DNA from: Winogradskyella sp. UBA3174
Lineage (GTDB): Bacteria; Bacteroidota; Bacteroidia; Flavobacteriales; Flavobacteriaceae
Length of the DNA: 64,000 bases
Direction of reading: 5' to 3'
Assembly: GCF_002364335.1 (NCBI RefSeq)
Contig: NZ_DEXW01000039.1
Location: forward strand, 16,644 to 80,643
The notes beneath the pieces are model-generated. The model searched no databases. It saw only the letters and a program-made list of their open reading frames with translations, and was not told the origin of the DNA. Shown one piece after another: positions 7,353 to 17,445 of the stretch (position 1 is the first letter of the stretch; each line of letters opens with the position of its first letter). The position numbers and the translations under genes are program-made.

Positions 7353-10300
7353 ATGAAAAGTTTTACCCCAACCTCAAAAAGGTGTGCTTTATTTTTATAT
7401 GCCATCTTATTTACAAGTTTTAGTTTCTCACAATCTGCAGATTTCGTTGTTCAGCATATACAAAATGATGTTAGTAATTCAGGGATTACTAGCGCTATTA
7501 CACCTGTTTCTTCATTGAATAACGCTTTTGCATTACCTAACAACAATAGAAAGGTAAATGCTGGTCTTAGCAGTGTTACCGACACCAATTTACGTGGAGA
7601 TGATTTATCTGGAGCACAGGTATTAACAGACACAGGTACTTTATCATACTATAGACAAGGAACCTCAGATTCAGCAAATATGAGGTTTAACTCTTCTATA
7701 TGGGAGTATATTGGTCCAATTGGCGGTGCTAATGAAATGATTATTAGAGACCGTTTAACTGTTACTTTAAATGGAACTACAAATAGCGTAACTCAAGCCT
7801 TAAGTGGCATAACAAATGCAAATAAGTGCATTCCTTTTATAACAGGTATTATAAATAGTGCTTCTGCTGCTGGTGGTGCAGATTCTGGTACAGCCCTTGC
7901 CTATTTAGAAAGTGCAACAACATTAAGAGTGCAAAAAGGTTCTAATGCAAATAATGTTACAGTTTATATAACACTTGTAGAATTTACAGGGAGTAATTGG
8001 ACGGTTTTACATGGTGACTCTGGCAATACAGATGGAGATACTGGGACTGTTACTTTACGTGATGGCTCAGACGGTTCAGGTACAGCAACTAATGTAAGTG
8101 CATGGAATGAAGCTATTATTTTTAGTCAACACCGTGCAGATAATAACGCTAGCGGTGTTAACCAAGCTATTGAAGATAACTGGCCAATTATGGATCCTGG
8201 TTCAAATAACCAACTCGTAGATTGGACATTTCATAGTGGTCACCTATCTAATGGTACTAATAGACAGTTTGTACATGTATTATCAAACCCAGACCTAATT
8301 ATTAATCGTTTTCAAAATACGAGTAATTCAGCAAATGCAACAACACTAAATATTACATCTGCAGGTTTAAGTAATATAAACGAAGCATTAATTGTTGGTT
8401 CATCTATTAGTACTGGTGGTGGGACAGCTTATGGTAGAGGTTGGAGAAATTATTATTTAAATTCAACCACCCAAGCCGCACATTGGTCGCATAGAAACAA
8501 TAACACAATGAGCCATGAAATACAAATTGTAGATTTATCTAATTTAACAACAGCTGCTGGCCCAGAGATTAATATACTAGGTAACACAACTTCTATACCA
8601 GACGGTGATTCGTTACCTGATCTTGGAGATCATACAGATTTTGGAGATGTAGATACAGCTTCTGGGACACAAACACGTACATTTACTATACAAAATACGG
8701 GTGTCTCTGATTTAAATTTAACTGGTGCATCACCTTATGTTGCAATTGGAGGAACGCATTCAGCAGATTTCTCTGTTTTATTAATACCAACAACACCTAT
8801 AATAGCTAGTGGTTCTACAACATTTCAAATAACTTTTGACCCGAGTGCCGACGGATTAAGAAACGCATCATTAACTATAGCAAATGATGATAGTAACGAA
8901 AACTTATATACTTTCAGTATTCAAGGTACAGGTTTTATGCCGCCTTCTTGTGGTTCTACTGTAGTACATACCGCAGATTTTGAAGCTGGCTTAGACGGTT
9001 GGACATCTGGTGGGGTTGATGCCGCTAGAGTTAATAACGGTACATGGTCTTATGGTGGTAGTTATAGTTTAAGAGTAAGAAATGATAATGCTGCAGGCTC
9101 TGCTTCATCTTTTGATTCTCCTGCTTTTGATTTATCTAGCTACAACAAAGTAGATTTTAAGTTTTTCTTTGCGCCATATAGTGTTGAAGATGTTGAAGGT
9201 TTTATGATTGAATATAGTGACGATAATGGAGCAACATGGACAACCGTACAAATATTTGAAGGTGGTTCCGTTGCAGCTAAAACAGCAGATTTTGAAACCT
9301 CTACTACTGCTATATTTTACAGTAAAACCGTTACACTAAAAAGCACAGATTATGCATTCCCTGCTTCTGTTACTTCTAGATTTAGAGTAAGATGTGATGC
9401 TAGTGATAATGATGACGAAGTATTTATTGATGACATTACTATAACAGGTGTGAGCTATTGTACGCCAACAGAAGCTCCAGGAGGAGTCACTTCTAACTTA
9501 GATCTTTGGTTAAAGGCAGATATGATTAATGGTATAAACGAAGCAGCCGATGCATCTTTAGTAAACCAGTGGGTAGACAATGGTAGAGGGAATAATGCAG
9601 AAGCTCTAGTTCCTGGTCTAGCACCTATTTACAGAAATAATACGACAAGAAACTTTAACTTCAACCCAGTTATTGATTTTGATAATGACAATAATACTGC
9701 AAACAGAGATATGACTTACATTATCAATGATGGCAGTAGAAATGAGCTAAAAGGCACTGGCGGATTTAACAGTAATGATATGTACGTGGTAATTATGCCA
9801 GATCCTACAATTACAACAAGTATGATTCCTTTAGATACATTTACTAGTTCTGACCCTACTACATTAGATATTCAAACAGAAGATGTTACTGGTTTCGGGT
9901 ATGGTGCATACACCAACCGTATAGCAGGTGAATATTTCTCATATTGTATCGGAGTTACATCTGGTACATCAGGAGGTCCGGGTTACGGTAAAGGAGATGC
10001 TACAGGTAGTTTTGATTATAATCAAATTAGTATTATTAATATTAGAGATAATGCATCTCTAACCGAAGTAGATATGTACTTTAATGGTAATGTTATAGGA
10101 AATATTTCTAATGATATACCAGATTTCTCATCAATCAATAATACAAAATACTGGTTAGGAAGAAGTCAATATTGGAATGGAAGTTTTGATGGTCGTATAG
10201 CTGAAGTTATTACTTATTCAACAACAAATAACGATGGAGATTCAACACAAGATAGAAATAGAATACAATCTTATTTAGCAATTAAATACGGAATTACTTT

Positions 10301-13300
10301 AGGCATTAATGGTACATCACAAGATTATGTAAATAGTGATGGTACTTTAATTTGGGATCAGGTAGCAAATACCGGATTTAATTATGATATCGCTGGTATT
10401 GGTCGAGACGATGTTTCTGAGTTAAACCAAAAACAATCAAGTAGTGTAAATAATGCTACAGATGTTGAGGGACCAATTGAAGGTGTCATAACCATAGGGT
10501 TAACTGATATTTATGATACTAACAAAGAGAACAAAGATTTTAATGCTACAACTTTAAACAATAAAGAATACTTAGTTTGGGGTAACAATAATGCTGATTT
10601 AACTTTAGATCCAACAGAGCACATTGTAAATATGAGTTCTGGAATTATGGCGCCTTCATTGCCACTCGTTACTGATGTTTCGTTTCAATCTATTGAGCGC
10701 ATTTGGAAATTTATTGAAACAGGTGGTGATGTACCAACTGTAAAATTAAGCATACCATTAAGTGCTGTTAGAAGTATTACACCACCAGGAAATTACTATA
10801 TGTTTATATCTAATACAGGTATATTTAATCCAACTGCAACTTATCGAGTAATGACAGATGATGGTAACGGTAATCTTGAAACTGAATATGATTTTACTGG
10901 TACCGAATACATCACTTTTGGATATGCTGAACGAGTAGAAGTTGAGCGTTCTATATACTTTGATGGTGCTGTAGATTTTGTTAATGTAGAAAATAAATTA
11001 AATCTTGATGATACAGGGTTTACTATTTCTTCTTGGATAAAAAGAGATGCAGCAGATACTGGTACAGCTTCTATAGTATCTAAAAGAGATGCAGCATTTA
11101 CACAAGGTTATGATTTTACAATTTTAGATGATAATAGAGTTGAAATTTTCTGGAAAAATGGAACAGATCAAGTTTTACGATCTAATACAAGTATTCCAGA
11201 TGATATTTGGCACCATGTTGCTGTAATATACGACGGTACTGAAGTTGCAATCTACATAGATGGCGTATTAGATATTTCTGCAAACAGAAGCCCACCAACA
11301 GATACAAATGAGTCTTTCTATATTGCTGCAGCCGGTAAAAACACACCTACACAATATTTTAGAGGAAACATAGACGAAGTCAAAGTATGGGATACAGCAC
11401 TTAGTGTAGATCAACTTCGATTTGTAATGAATCAAGAGATTTCTGATAACGCTGGTCAAGTAATGGGTAATGAGTTACCTACTGCAATTACAAGAAATGA
11501 TATTGATGCTATAGATTGGAGTGACTTAGCCGCTTACTACCCAATGTCTGTTTATACTTATACAAATACAGATGATGCATCAGGTAACGCTAATCAAGGT
11601 GCTTTAAGAAATCTAAATACTGTAGATAGACAAACAGCTCCACTACCTTATGCATCTACTCAAGATGGGGATTGGGATCTTAATACAACATGGACTAACG
11701 GAAATGTACAGTACATACCAGGATCAGCATCTATCGTAGACCCTACAACAACAGTTAATTGGAATATTATTAAAACAGCGCACGACGTTAGTTTAGATAA
11801 TGCAACATTACCTGTTGCAAATTTAGAAAACAGAGGAGTATTAGGCTTATATGTTGATGCTAACGAATTAACTTTAATTGGTGATAACGCTACAAATACT
11901 GGTAACGGAATCACAGTTTCTCATTACTTAAGCTTAACCGGAAAAATTGATTTAGAAGGTGATTCTCAATTATTACAACCAATAGATAGTGATTTAGATG
12001 TTGCTGTTAGCGGAGCTTTAGAAAAAGACCAACAAGGAACAGCAGATACTTATACTTATAATTATTGGTCAGCACCAGTTGGAGAAACAGATATTGCTAA
12101 AAACGATTACCGTTATACATTAGAGGATATAATGTTTGATGGTACAACACCTATAAACTTTACTCCTATTGGATTTGATGGATCTGCCGGAACACCAATT
12201 ACTATTGCAGACTATTGGGTTTGGAAATTTGCAAACCAAGCAGGTGGTGACTATTCAGCTTGGCAACATGTAAGACGTACAGGTACTATAGATGCTGGTC
12301 AAGGATTTACAATGAAAGGACCTGGTACTGGACCAATAAGCACAGATCAAAACTATGTGTTCTTAGGCAAACCTAATAACGGAGATGTAAATCTCGCTAT
12401 AACTGGTGGAAACAATTACTTAGTTGGTAATCCGTATGCATCAGCTATAGATGCTAACCAATTTATTATAGATAATGGAGTTGTTTTAGACTATGATCCA
12501 GATGCAACAGACCCATCCTCTGTGCCAGATACGACACCATTAATAAGTGGTACGTTATACTTCTGGGAACATTGGGGAGGCGGTTCACATGTATTAGCAG
12601 AATACCAAGGTGGTTATGCTACTTATAATTTTTCTGGTGCAGTTGCAGCTGCATCTATAGGAACTAATGATCCAGACGTTGCAACTGGAGGAACTCCAAC
12701 TAAAACTCCTGGTCGTTACATACCTGTGGGCCAAGGATTCTTTGTATCTGCAGAAAATTCAGGTGTAGTTAACTTTAACAATGGTCAGCGTGTATTCCAG
12801 AAAGAAGGCACTGCTAATTCAATATTTGTTAGACCAGACGGTGACGGAGCAGCTTCTAATACAAACGCACAAAGAACTGAAGAAACTGATGACCGAATGA
12901 AATTTAGATTCGGATTCAATTCAATAAACACCATACATCGTCAAATACTTTTAACAATTGATGAAAACACAACATCTAATGCTGATTGGGCGTATGACGC
13001 CGCTTTGAATGAAGTACAAATAGACGATATGTTCTGGGTTATAAATAATTATGAATATGTAATCCAAGCAAGTGATGAAGCAGAAGAATCTTCTATCTAC
13101 CCTATTGGTATAAAGACAGATTCTGATGGAATAAATTCAATCACAATTGATGCGTTAGAAAACGTACCAGATAGTATTGATATATTTATTAATGATACAG
13201 AATTAAATACATACCATAACCTAAGAGATAGTGATTTTGAAATCTTCTTAAATGCTGGCGAATATTTAAATCGTTTTGAAATTACATTTAGTGAAAACAG

Positions 13301-13574
13301 TAATATTCTTGGAGTAGATGATATAATTAAAGAAGGAATTGACATTCTTTACTCTAATGATATCGAAAAAATTGTGTTGATTAACCCTAACTTAATTCAA
13401 ATAGAATCTATTGAACTATTCAATGTTTTAGGCCAATCTGTAAATACTATTGAAAATATTTCGGAGAGTGGTTACTCTGAATATGAAGTTGAGAATTTAA
13501 GTACTGGAACTTTTATTATTAAGTTATATACTGTAAGCGGTTCAGTAGTAACTAAAAAAGTTTTAGTAAACTAA
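7353..13574 (+). CDS. Giant multidomain T9SS surface protein (2073 aa)
   Basis: The signal peptide (MKSFTPTSKRCALFLYAILF to about FSFSQ) and a C-terminal type A sorting domain (about 1990-2073, ending TFIIKLYTVSGSVVTKKVLV) mark export by type IX secretion and display at the cell surface. Between them: a beta-rich N-terminal region (30-400); a choice-of-anchor D/HYDIN-like immunoglobulin domain (about 403-530, 'FTIQNTG...FQITFDPSADG...NASLTIANDD'); a jelly-roll domain (about 535-705, VVHTADFEAGLDGWTSGG); a 'LWLKADMING' DUF8202/LamG-like region (about 715-1000); and a concanavalin-type LamG domain (about 1199-1345, ending IDEVKVWDTALS). Adhesion or polysaccharide binding is likely; no enzymatic motif is seen. 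Single gene with its own promoter and terminator. Confidence 0.88.
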   Translation: MKSFTPTSKRCALFLYAILFTSFSFSQSADFVVQHIQNDVSNSGITSAITPVSSLNNAFALPNNNRKVNAGLSSVTDTNLRGDDLSGAQVLTDTGTLSYYRQGTSDSANMRFNSSIWEYIGPIGGANEMIIRDRLTVTLNGTTNSVTQALSGITNANKCIPFITGIINSASAAGGADSGTALAYLESATTLRVQKGSNANNVTVYITLVEFTGSNWTVLHGDSGNTDGDTGTVTLRDGSDGSGTATNVSAWNEAIIFSQHRADNNASGVNQAIEDNWPIMDPGSNNQLVDWTFHSGHLSNGTNRQFVHVLSNPDLIINRFQNTSNSANATTLNITSAGLSNINEALIVGSSISTGGGTAYGRGWRNYYLNSTTQAAHWSHRNNNTMSHEIQIVDLSNLTTAAGPEINILGNTTSIPDGDSLPDLGDHTDFGDVDTASGTQTRTFTIQNTGVSDLNLTGASPYVAIGGTHSADFSVLLIPTTPIIASGSTTFQITFDPSADGLRNASLTIANDDSNENLYTFSIQGTGFMPPSCGSTVVHTADFEAGLDGWTSGGVDAARVNNGTWSYGGSYSLRVRNDNAAGSASSFDSPAFDLSSYNKVDFKFFFAPYSVEDVEGFMIEYSDDNGATWTTVQIFEGGSVAAKTADFETSTTAIFYSKTVTLKSTDYAFPASVTSRFRVRCDASDNDDEVFIDDITITGVSYCTPTEAPGGVTSNLDLWLKADMINGINEAADASLVNQWVDNGRGNNAEALVPGLAPIYRNNTTRNFNFNPVIDFDNDNNTANRDMTYIINDGSRNELKGTGGFNSNDMYVVIMPDPTITTSMIPLDTFTSSDPTTLDIQTEDVTGFGYGAYTNRIAGEYFSYCIGVTSGTSGGPGYGKGDATGSFDYNQISIINIRDNASLTEVDMYFNGNVIGNISNDIPDFSSINNTKYWLGRSQYWNGSFDGRIAEVITYSTTNNDGDSTQDRNRIQSYLAIKYGITLGINGTSQDYVNSDGTLIWDQVANTGFNYDIAGIGRDDVSELNQKQSSSVNNATDVEGPIEGVITIGLTDIYDTNKENKDFNATTLNNKEYLVWGNNNADLTLDPTEHIVNMSSGIMAPSLPLVTDVSFQSIERIWKFIETGGDVPTVKLSIPLSAVRSITPPGNYYMFISNTGIFNPTATYRVMTDDGNGNLETEYDFTGTEYITFGYAERVEVERSIYFDGAVDFVNVENKLNLDDTGFTISSWIKRDAADTGTASIVSKRDAAFTQGYDFTILDDNRVEIFWKNGTDQVLRSNTSIPDDIWHHVAVIYDGTEVAIYIDGVLDISANRSPPTDTNESFYIAAAGKNTPTQYFRGNIDEVKVWDTALSVDQLRFVMNQEISDNAGQVMGNELPTAITRNDIDAIDWSDLAAYYPMSVYTYTNTDDASGNANQGALRNLNTVDRQTAPLPYASTQDGDWDLNTTWTNGNVQYIPGSASIVDPTTTVNWNIIKTAHDVSLDNATLPVANLENRGVLGLYVDANELTLIGDNATNTGNGITVSHYLSLTGKIDLEGDSQLLQPIDSDLDVAVSGALEKDQQGTADTYTYNYWSAPVGETDIAKNDYRYTLEDIMFDGTTPINFTPIGFDGSAGTPITIADYWVWKFANQAGGDYSAWQHVRRTGTIDAGQGFTMKGPGTGPISTDQNYVFLGKPNNGDVNLAITGGNNYLVGNPYASAIDANQFIIDNGVVLDYDPDATDPSSVPDTTPLISGTLYFWEHWGGGSHVLAEYQGGYATYNFSGAVAAASIGTNDPDVATGGTPTKTPGRYIPVGQGFFVSAENSGVVNFNNGQRVFQKEGTANSIFVRPDGDGAASNTNAQRTEETDDRMKFRFGFNSINTIHRQILLTIDENTTSNADWAYDAALNEVQIDDMFWVINNYEYVIQASDEAEESSIYPIGIKTDSDGINSITIDALENVPDSIDIFINDTELNTYHNLRDSDFEIFLNAGEYLNRFEITFSENSNILGVDDIIKEGIDILYSNDIEKIVLINPNLIQIESIELFNVLGQSVNTIENISESGYSEYEVENLSTGTFIIKLYTVSGSVVTKKVLVN

Positions 13575-13602
13575 TTTTGCCCCAAATCTTGAATCTTAAC
13601 CT

Positions 13603-13636
13603 AAAAAAGTCCTGATCTTATCAGGGCTTTTTTTTT
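13603..13636 (+). terminator. Strong terminator after giant surface protein
   Basis: AAAAGTCCTGAT pairs with ATCAGGGCTTTT around a 3-base loop, followed by a run of T. It lies about 30 bases past the stop codon. Confidence 0.9.
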
Positions 13637-13672
13637 AAAACCTATTTAGGTCTTAACAAACCTTTATCGTTT

Positions 13673-13912
13673 TTACTTTAGTTTTAAACTCTTTCTGTAA
13701 GATTTGATACTAATAATGTCATTACTCTTTTTAGGATTGATTTTTAAAAGCTTAGCTCTCAACTCAGAAGAAACACATACTTCTGAAGGCACCAAAACTT
13801 CTTTGTTTATCTTTTCAGTTTCAATAACGTTACTAGAACTAACTTTAGTTTGTCCAAAGGAAATTGTAGTTGCGATTAGTAAAAAGACTATTGAGGCTAT
13901 TAATTTTTTCAT
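13673..13912 (-). CDS. Small secreted protein of unknown function (79 aa)
   Basis: A clean signal peptide (MKKLIASIVFLLIATTISFG, cleavage near Q21) precedes a 58-residue, lysine- and serine-rich mature part with one cysteine (VPSEVCVSSELRAKLL). I do not recognise a family. The opposite-strand frame over the same bases lacks such features, so I prefer this one. It converges with the giant surface protein gene across the strong terminator at 13603-13636. Confidence 0.6.
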   Translation of the reverse strand: MKKLIASIVFLLIATTISFGQTKVSSSNVIETEKINKEVLVPSEVCVSSELRAKLLKINPKKSNDIISIKSYRKSLKLK

Positions 13913-14224
13913 CCTTTTTTAAAGTTCTATAGTTTAACTTCTATACAAAGTAACAAACAAGACTAATTACAGTTTATATTTTTTAGATGAATGAAAACGG
14001 TAAATAGATAAGTGGAAAACGAGAACAATAAACATCGATGAGATACACAAAACAGGTTTATATCCCAATAAAATCAGGGTTTTAAAGAATAAATTTTAAT
14101 AAACAGTAGTTAAAGTGAAGCTTAGGAAGAAAAACACCTGATTTTATAAAAAAAATGAGTTTTTTACATTTTTGAACAAAAGAAATCACTAGTCTTAATA
14201 AGAAATAAGTTAGTAGTTAGTCAC
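13913..14224. other. Intergenic stretch, no gene seen
   Basis: AT-rich DNA upstream of the small secreted gene and downstream of hisS. Contains loose repeats of 'TTAGTA/ACTAGT' type (around 14187-14220) also seen elsewhere between genes, but no coding frame. Confidence 0.5.
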
Positions 14225-14261
14225 AAAAGAGTCTCATTCTAATCAAGATTGAGGCTCTTTT
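14225..14261 (-). terminator. hisS: hisS terminator
   Basis: AAAAGAGTCTCA (14225-14236) pairs with TGAGGCTCTTTT (14250-14261) with one mismatch. On the minus strand this hairpin ends in a T-run immediately after, and overlapping two bases of, the hisS stop codon. Confidence 0.75.
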
Positions 14262-15942
14262 ATTTTAAAGCATCTAAAAGTTCAGTATACGGCAACTTTT
14301 GTTGTTCTCCAGAACTCATGTTTTTTAGTGTAAATACTCCAGATTTCAATTCTTCTTCACCAACTAAAACTACAAAAGGAATATCACGACGATTCGCATA
14401 ATTCATTTGTTTTTTCTTTTGTTTACCTGATATCGCTGAATCAGGATATAATTCTGCTTTTACACCAGCTTGTCTTAAACCAGTTACCGCTTTTAAACAT
14501 GCCATAGCTTCATTGTCACCAAAGTTAATAAACAATACTTTTGTTGAAACCGCAATAGTATCTGGAAACAAACCTAATTCTTCTAAAACCAAATAGATAC
14601 GGTCCAATCCAAAACTAATTCCTACTCCACTCATATTTGGCAGTCCAAAAACACTTGTAAGATCATCGTAACGACCTCCACCACCAATCGATCCCATATT
14701 AACACCTTCTGGTGCAGAAACTTCAAAAATAGCGCCTGTGTAATAATTTAAACCACGTGCAAGCGTTACATCTAACTGCAAGTTTGCTGTTTTTAATTTT
14801 AAGTTTGAAATGGCTGTATTTATAAACTCTAGTTCTTCAATACCTTTTAAACCTATTTCCGAAGTACTTAAAATAGATTTTAAACTGTCTACCTGATTTC
14901 CAAAATCACCTTTTAAAGTAAATAAAGGTTGAAGCTTAGTAATACCGTCTTCAGAAATACCTTTAGAACGCATTTCTTCTTTTACCTTCTCCTCTCCTAT
15001 TTTATCTAACTTATCTAAAGCAACTGTAAAATCTATTAATTTATCTTGCGCACCAATAACTTCTGCGATACCAGATAAAATTTTACGATTATTAATTTTT
15101 ATGGTAACACCTTCTAACTTTAAAGCTGAAAACACAGTATCGTAGAGTTGTATAAATTCAACTTCTTGAAACAAAGATTTAGAACCAACCACATCTGCAT
15201 CACACTGATAGAATTCTCTAAAACGTCCTTTTTGTGGACGGTCTGCGCGCCAAACAGGTTGCATTTGATAGCGCTTAAATGGGAATTCTATTTCGTTTTG
15301 GTGTTGAACTACATAGCGTGCGAAGGGAACTGTAAGGTCGTAACGTAGGGCTTTTTCTGAAATATAATTAGAAAAATAATTTGACTTTAATGTAGAATGC
15401 CAATCAGCAAAAATTGTAATAATTAACTGCTCTAATTCTGAATTATTTAATTCAACAAACTCTTTTGACTTTTCAGGATTAGGTGTTGTATTCGTAAATA
15501 CAAACCAACCCAAATCATAAAGCAACTCTTTTTTTGGGATTTTCTCCTGAATAAAATATTCGCTTTCTTTTTTATTTATCTCTTTTGAAAATTTATCTCT
15601 AAAACTATCTACATAGTTATTTTGATTCCAATCAATATCATGAATATGGATTTTCATTTTTTCGTAATGGTAGAAAACAGCCATTTTTATTAGTTTAATC
15701 ATTATGTGATTAAAACTTTCAATAAACTCTCCACTATTCAAAATCTTAAAAATCAAGCGATCACCTTCATCACCATACTTTCCCATTAAAGTATCCGAGT
15801 TTTCAAAACTTGGTGTTTCAATAGGTTGAAACCCAAAGACCTTAAATTGCTCTTTTATGGTTTCCATAATATAAGAACGCTTTGCAACTTGTTCTGCATT
15901 AAAATCTCTTGTACCTTTTGGGATGCTTGGTTTTTGTGCCAT
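14260..15942 (-). CDS. hisS: Histidyl-tRNA synthetase with large extra segment
   Basis: It charges tRNA-His. Class II features are in order: N-terminal KPSIPKGTRDF; motif 1 region (32-52, GFQPIETPSFENSDTLMGKY); the LRYDLTVPF loop (near 199); motif 2 (RADRPQKGRFREF, near 231-243); the histidine-specific LARGLNYYTGAIFEV (about 394-409); motif 3 (GVGISFGLDRIYL, about 437-449); and the C-terminal anticodon-binding domain (about 468-560). The length of 560 is roughly 100 more than usual for this family. The excess lies between FKILNSGEF (about residue 72) and ISEKALRYD (about 193), where a short hairpin linker is normal. The reading frame is intact, so the enzyme is probably functional, with an inserted domain. 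Single gene. Confidence 0.93.
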   Translation of the reverse strand: MAQKPSIPKGTRDFNAEQVAKRSYIMETIKEQFKVFGFQPIETPSFENSDTLMGKYGDEGDRLIFKILNSGEFIESFNHIMIKLIKMAVFYHYEKMKIHIHDIDWNQNNYVDSFRDKFSKEINKKESEYFIQEKIPKKELLYDLGWFVFTNTTPNPEKSKEFVELNNSELEQLIITIFADWHSTLKSNYFSNYISEKALRYDLTVPFARYVVQHQNEIEFPFKRYQMQPVWRADRPQKGRFREFYQCDADVVGSKSLFQEVEFIQLYDTVFSALKLEGVTIKINNRKILSGIAEVIGAQDKLIDFTVALDKLDKIGEEKVKEEMRSKGISEDGITKLQPLFTLKGDFGNQVDSLKSILSTSEIGLKGIEELEFINTAISNLKLKTANLQLDVTLARGLNYYTGAIFEVSAPEGVNMGSIGGGGRYDDLTSVFGLPNMSGVGISFGLDRIYLVLEELGLFPDTIAVSTKVLFINFGDNEAMACLKAVTGLRQAGVKAELYPDSAISGKQKKKQMNYANRRDIPFVVLVGEEELKSGVFTLKNMSSGEQQKLPYTELLDALK

Positions 15943-15948
15943 GTTTAC

Positions 15949-16056
15949 TTCCCACGAAAGTGGGAATCTCTTTTTAGTGAAACTTATGTTTTAGAACAGA
16001 GCCTCTAGCTTAAGACGTTTAATATCAAAAGCACTTCGACTGCACTCAGTGTAACA
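15949..16056. repeat. Intergenic repeat-like element upstream of hisS
   Basis: Begins with a perfect hairpin, TTCCCAC (15949-15955) and GTGGGAA (15960-15966), followed by TCTC. It ends near 16031-16056 with CACTTCGACTGCACTCAGTG, itself an imperfect palindrome (CACT/AGTG ends). Similar strings are, to my recollection, dispersed between genes in flavobacterial genomes. A fragment resembling one half, GAGATTCCTGCCTTCG, is at 17810-17825. Confidence 0.45.
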
Positions 16057-16203
16057 ATAATTATTATATCGTTATACTTCAATTAATCACAAAAATATTA
16101 TAATTTTTAGAGGCATTACTAAGTAATCTCAAATTTATAGTAACTTTATAGTGTTTAAGTAGTCTTATACTTAAAAGAATCCAACTAACTACAAGAAAAA
16201 ACT

Positions 16204-17445
16204 ATGTTTTCACTAGCTAAAGAGAATATTAAAATTGCTTTTGATTCTATTAAAAGTCAACTATTAAGAACCATTTTAACGGTTTTAATTATTGCGATAG
16301 GCATCATGGCTTTGGTTGGTATTCTTAGTGGTGTGTCTGCTTTAGAGAATACCATTTCGGGCAGCTTTGCATCTATGGGTGCAAATACCTTTAATTTTCA
16401 GCGCTATGAGTTTAGAGCACAACGTCAAAGTAGTAGAGAACGCCAAAAAGTAAATCCGATTCTTAGTTATAGAAATGTAAAAGACTTTATTGAGTCTTAC
16501 GACTATCCTTTTACTAATGTAGCGGTATCATTTACTGGTTCTTTTGCTTCTGAGGTGAAATACGAAAATAAAAAAACAGATCCTGAAGTGTTAATAACTG
16601 GTTCTAACGAATTTTATATTGAAAATTCTGGTTTAGAAATAGAACAAGGACGCTCTTTAAACTTCGCCGATATAGAGAATAACAATGCCGTTTGTGTTAT
16701 TGGTAGTGATTTGCAAAAGGCTTTATTTCCAGATGAAAATCCAATAGATAAAATCATAAGTATAAGAGGTTCAAAATTTAAAGTTATTGGGTTGATTAAA
16801 AAGAAGGGGTCTACATTTGGCAACAACCAAGATTTAACGGCTATTATTCCTATACAAAAAGCACGTTCTATTTTTACCAATCCTAACATTAATTACAGAC
16901 TTAGTGTTAAAGTAGATAAAAAAGATATGTTAGAAGGAGCACAAGATGATGCGATAATCACTTTTAGAAATGTACGAGGATTAAACCCAATTGAGAAAAA
17001 TAATTTTGGAATTGAGCGTAGTGAAGACTTAATTAACAGGGTTGCAGAAAATACATCGACGCTTTATATTGCAGCTTGGATTATAAGTATAATCACCATT
17101 TTTGGCTCTACAATTGCTTTAATGAATATTATGTTAGTATCTGTTAGTGAGCGAACTAGAGAGATTGGCGTTCGTAAAGCACTAGGTGCAAAAAGCAAGA
17201 CTATCGCTTTTCAATTTTTTATGGAAACTATAATTATTGGTCAGCTTGGTGGTATTCTCGGAATCGCTTTAGGTGTTCTTATTGGGTGGGGAGTTGCATC
17301 TGCATTCGACCTTCAATTTTCTACACCTTGGGTGGCTATGATTTGGGCAACTAGTATTGCGTTTATTGTTGCTGTGATTTCTGGTTTATATCCTGCAACA
17401 AAGGCGGCTAAATTAGATCCTATTGAGTCTTTACGTTATGAGTAA
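16204..17445 (+). CDS. MacB-like ABC transporter permease
   Basis: This 413-residue inner-membrane permease has the FtsX/MacB plan: one helix near the N-terminus (about 19-40, LRTILTVLIIAIGIMALVGI), a large MacB_PCD periplasmic domain (about 45-280), then three helices (about 287-310, 336-365, 375-397) in the FtsX domain with the conserved SERTREIGVRKALGA segment and final 'GLYPATKAAKLDPIESLRYE'. It should pair with a LolD/MacB-type ATPase, but no ATPase gene is adjacent, so the partner is encoded elsewhere. Substrate (export or lipoprotein-related) unknown. Divergent from hisS. Confidence 0.88.
   Translation: MFSLAKENIKIAFDSIKSQLLRTILTVLIIAIGIMALVGILSGVSALENTISGSFASMGANTFNFQRYEFRAQRQSSRERQKVNPILSYRNVKDFIESYDYPFTNVAVSFTGSFASEVKYENKKTDPEVLITGSNEFYIENSGLEIEQGRSLNFADIENNNAVCVIGSDLQKALFPDENPIDKIISIRGSKFKVIGLIKKKGSTFGNNQDLTAIIPIQKARSIFTNPNINYRLSVKVDKKDMLEGAQDDAIITFRNVRGLNPIEKNNFGIERSEDLINRVAENTSTLYIAAWIISIITIFGSTIALMNIMLVSVSERTREIGVRKALGAKSKTIAFQFFMETIIIGQLGGILGIALGVLIGWGVASAFDLQFSTPWVAMIWATSIAFIVAVISGLYPATKAAKLDPIESLRYE

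Noticed and set aside
13704..13922. Plus-strand open frame (72 aa) over the small secreted gene
   Set aside because: No signal peptide or family pattern. The opposite strand encodes a convincing signal peptide, so this is a shadow frame.
16204..17445. Complete ABC export system
   Set aside because: Only the MacB-like permease is present; no ATPase or membrane-fusion gene is adjacent.
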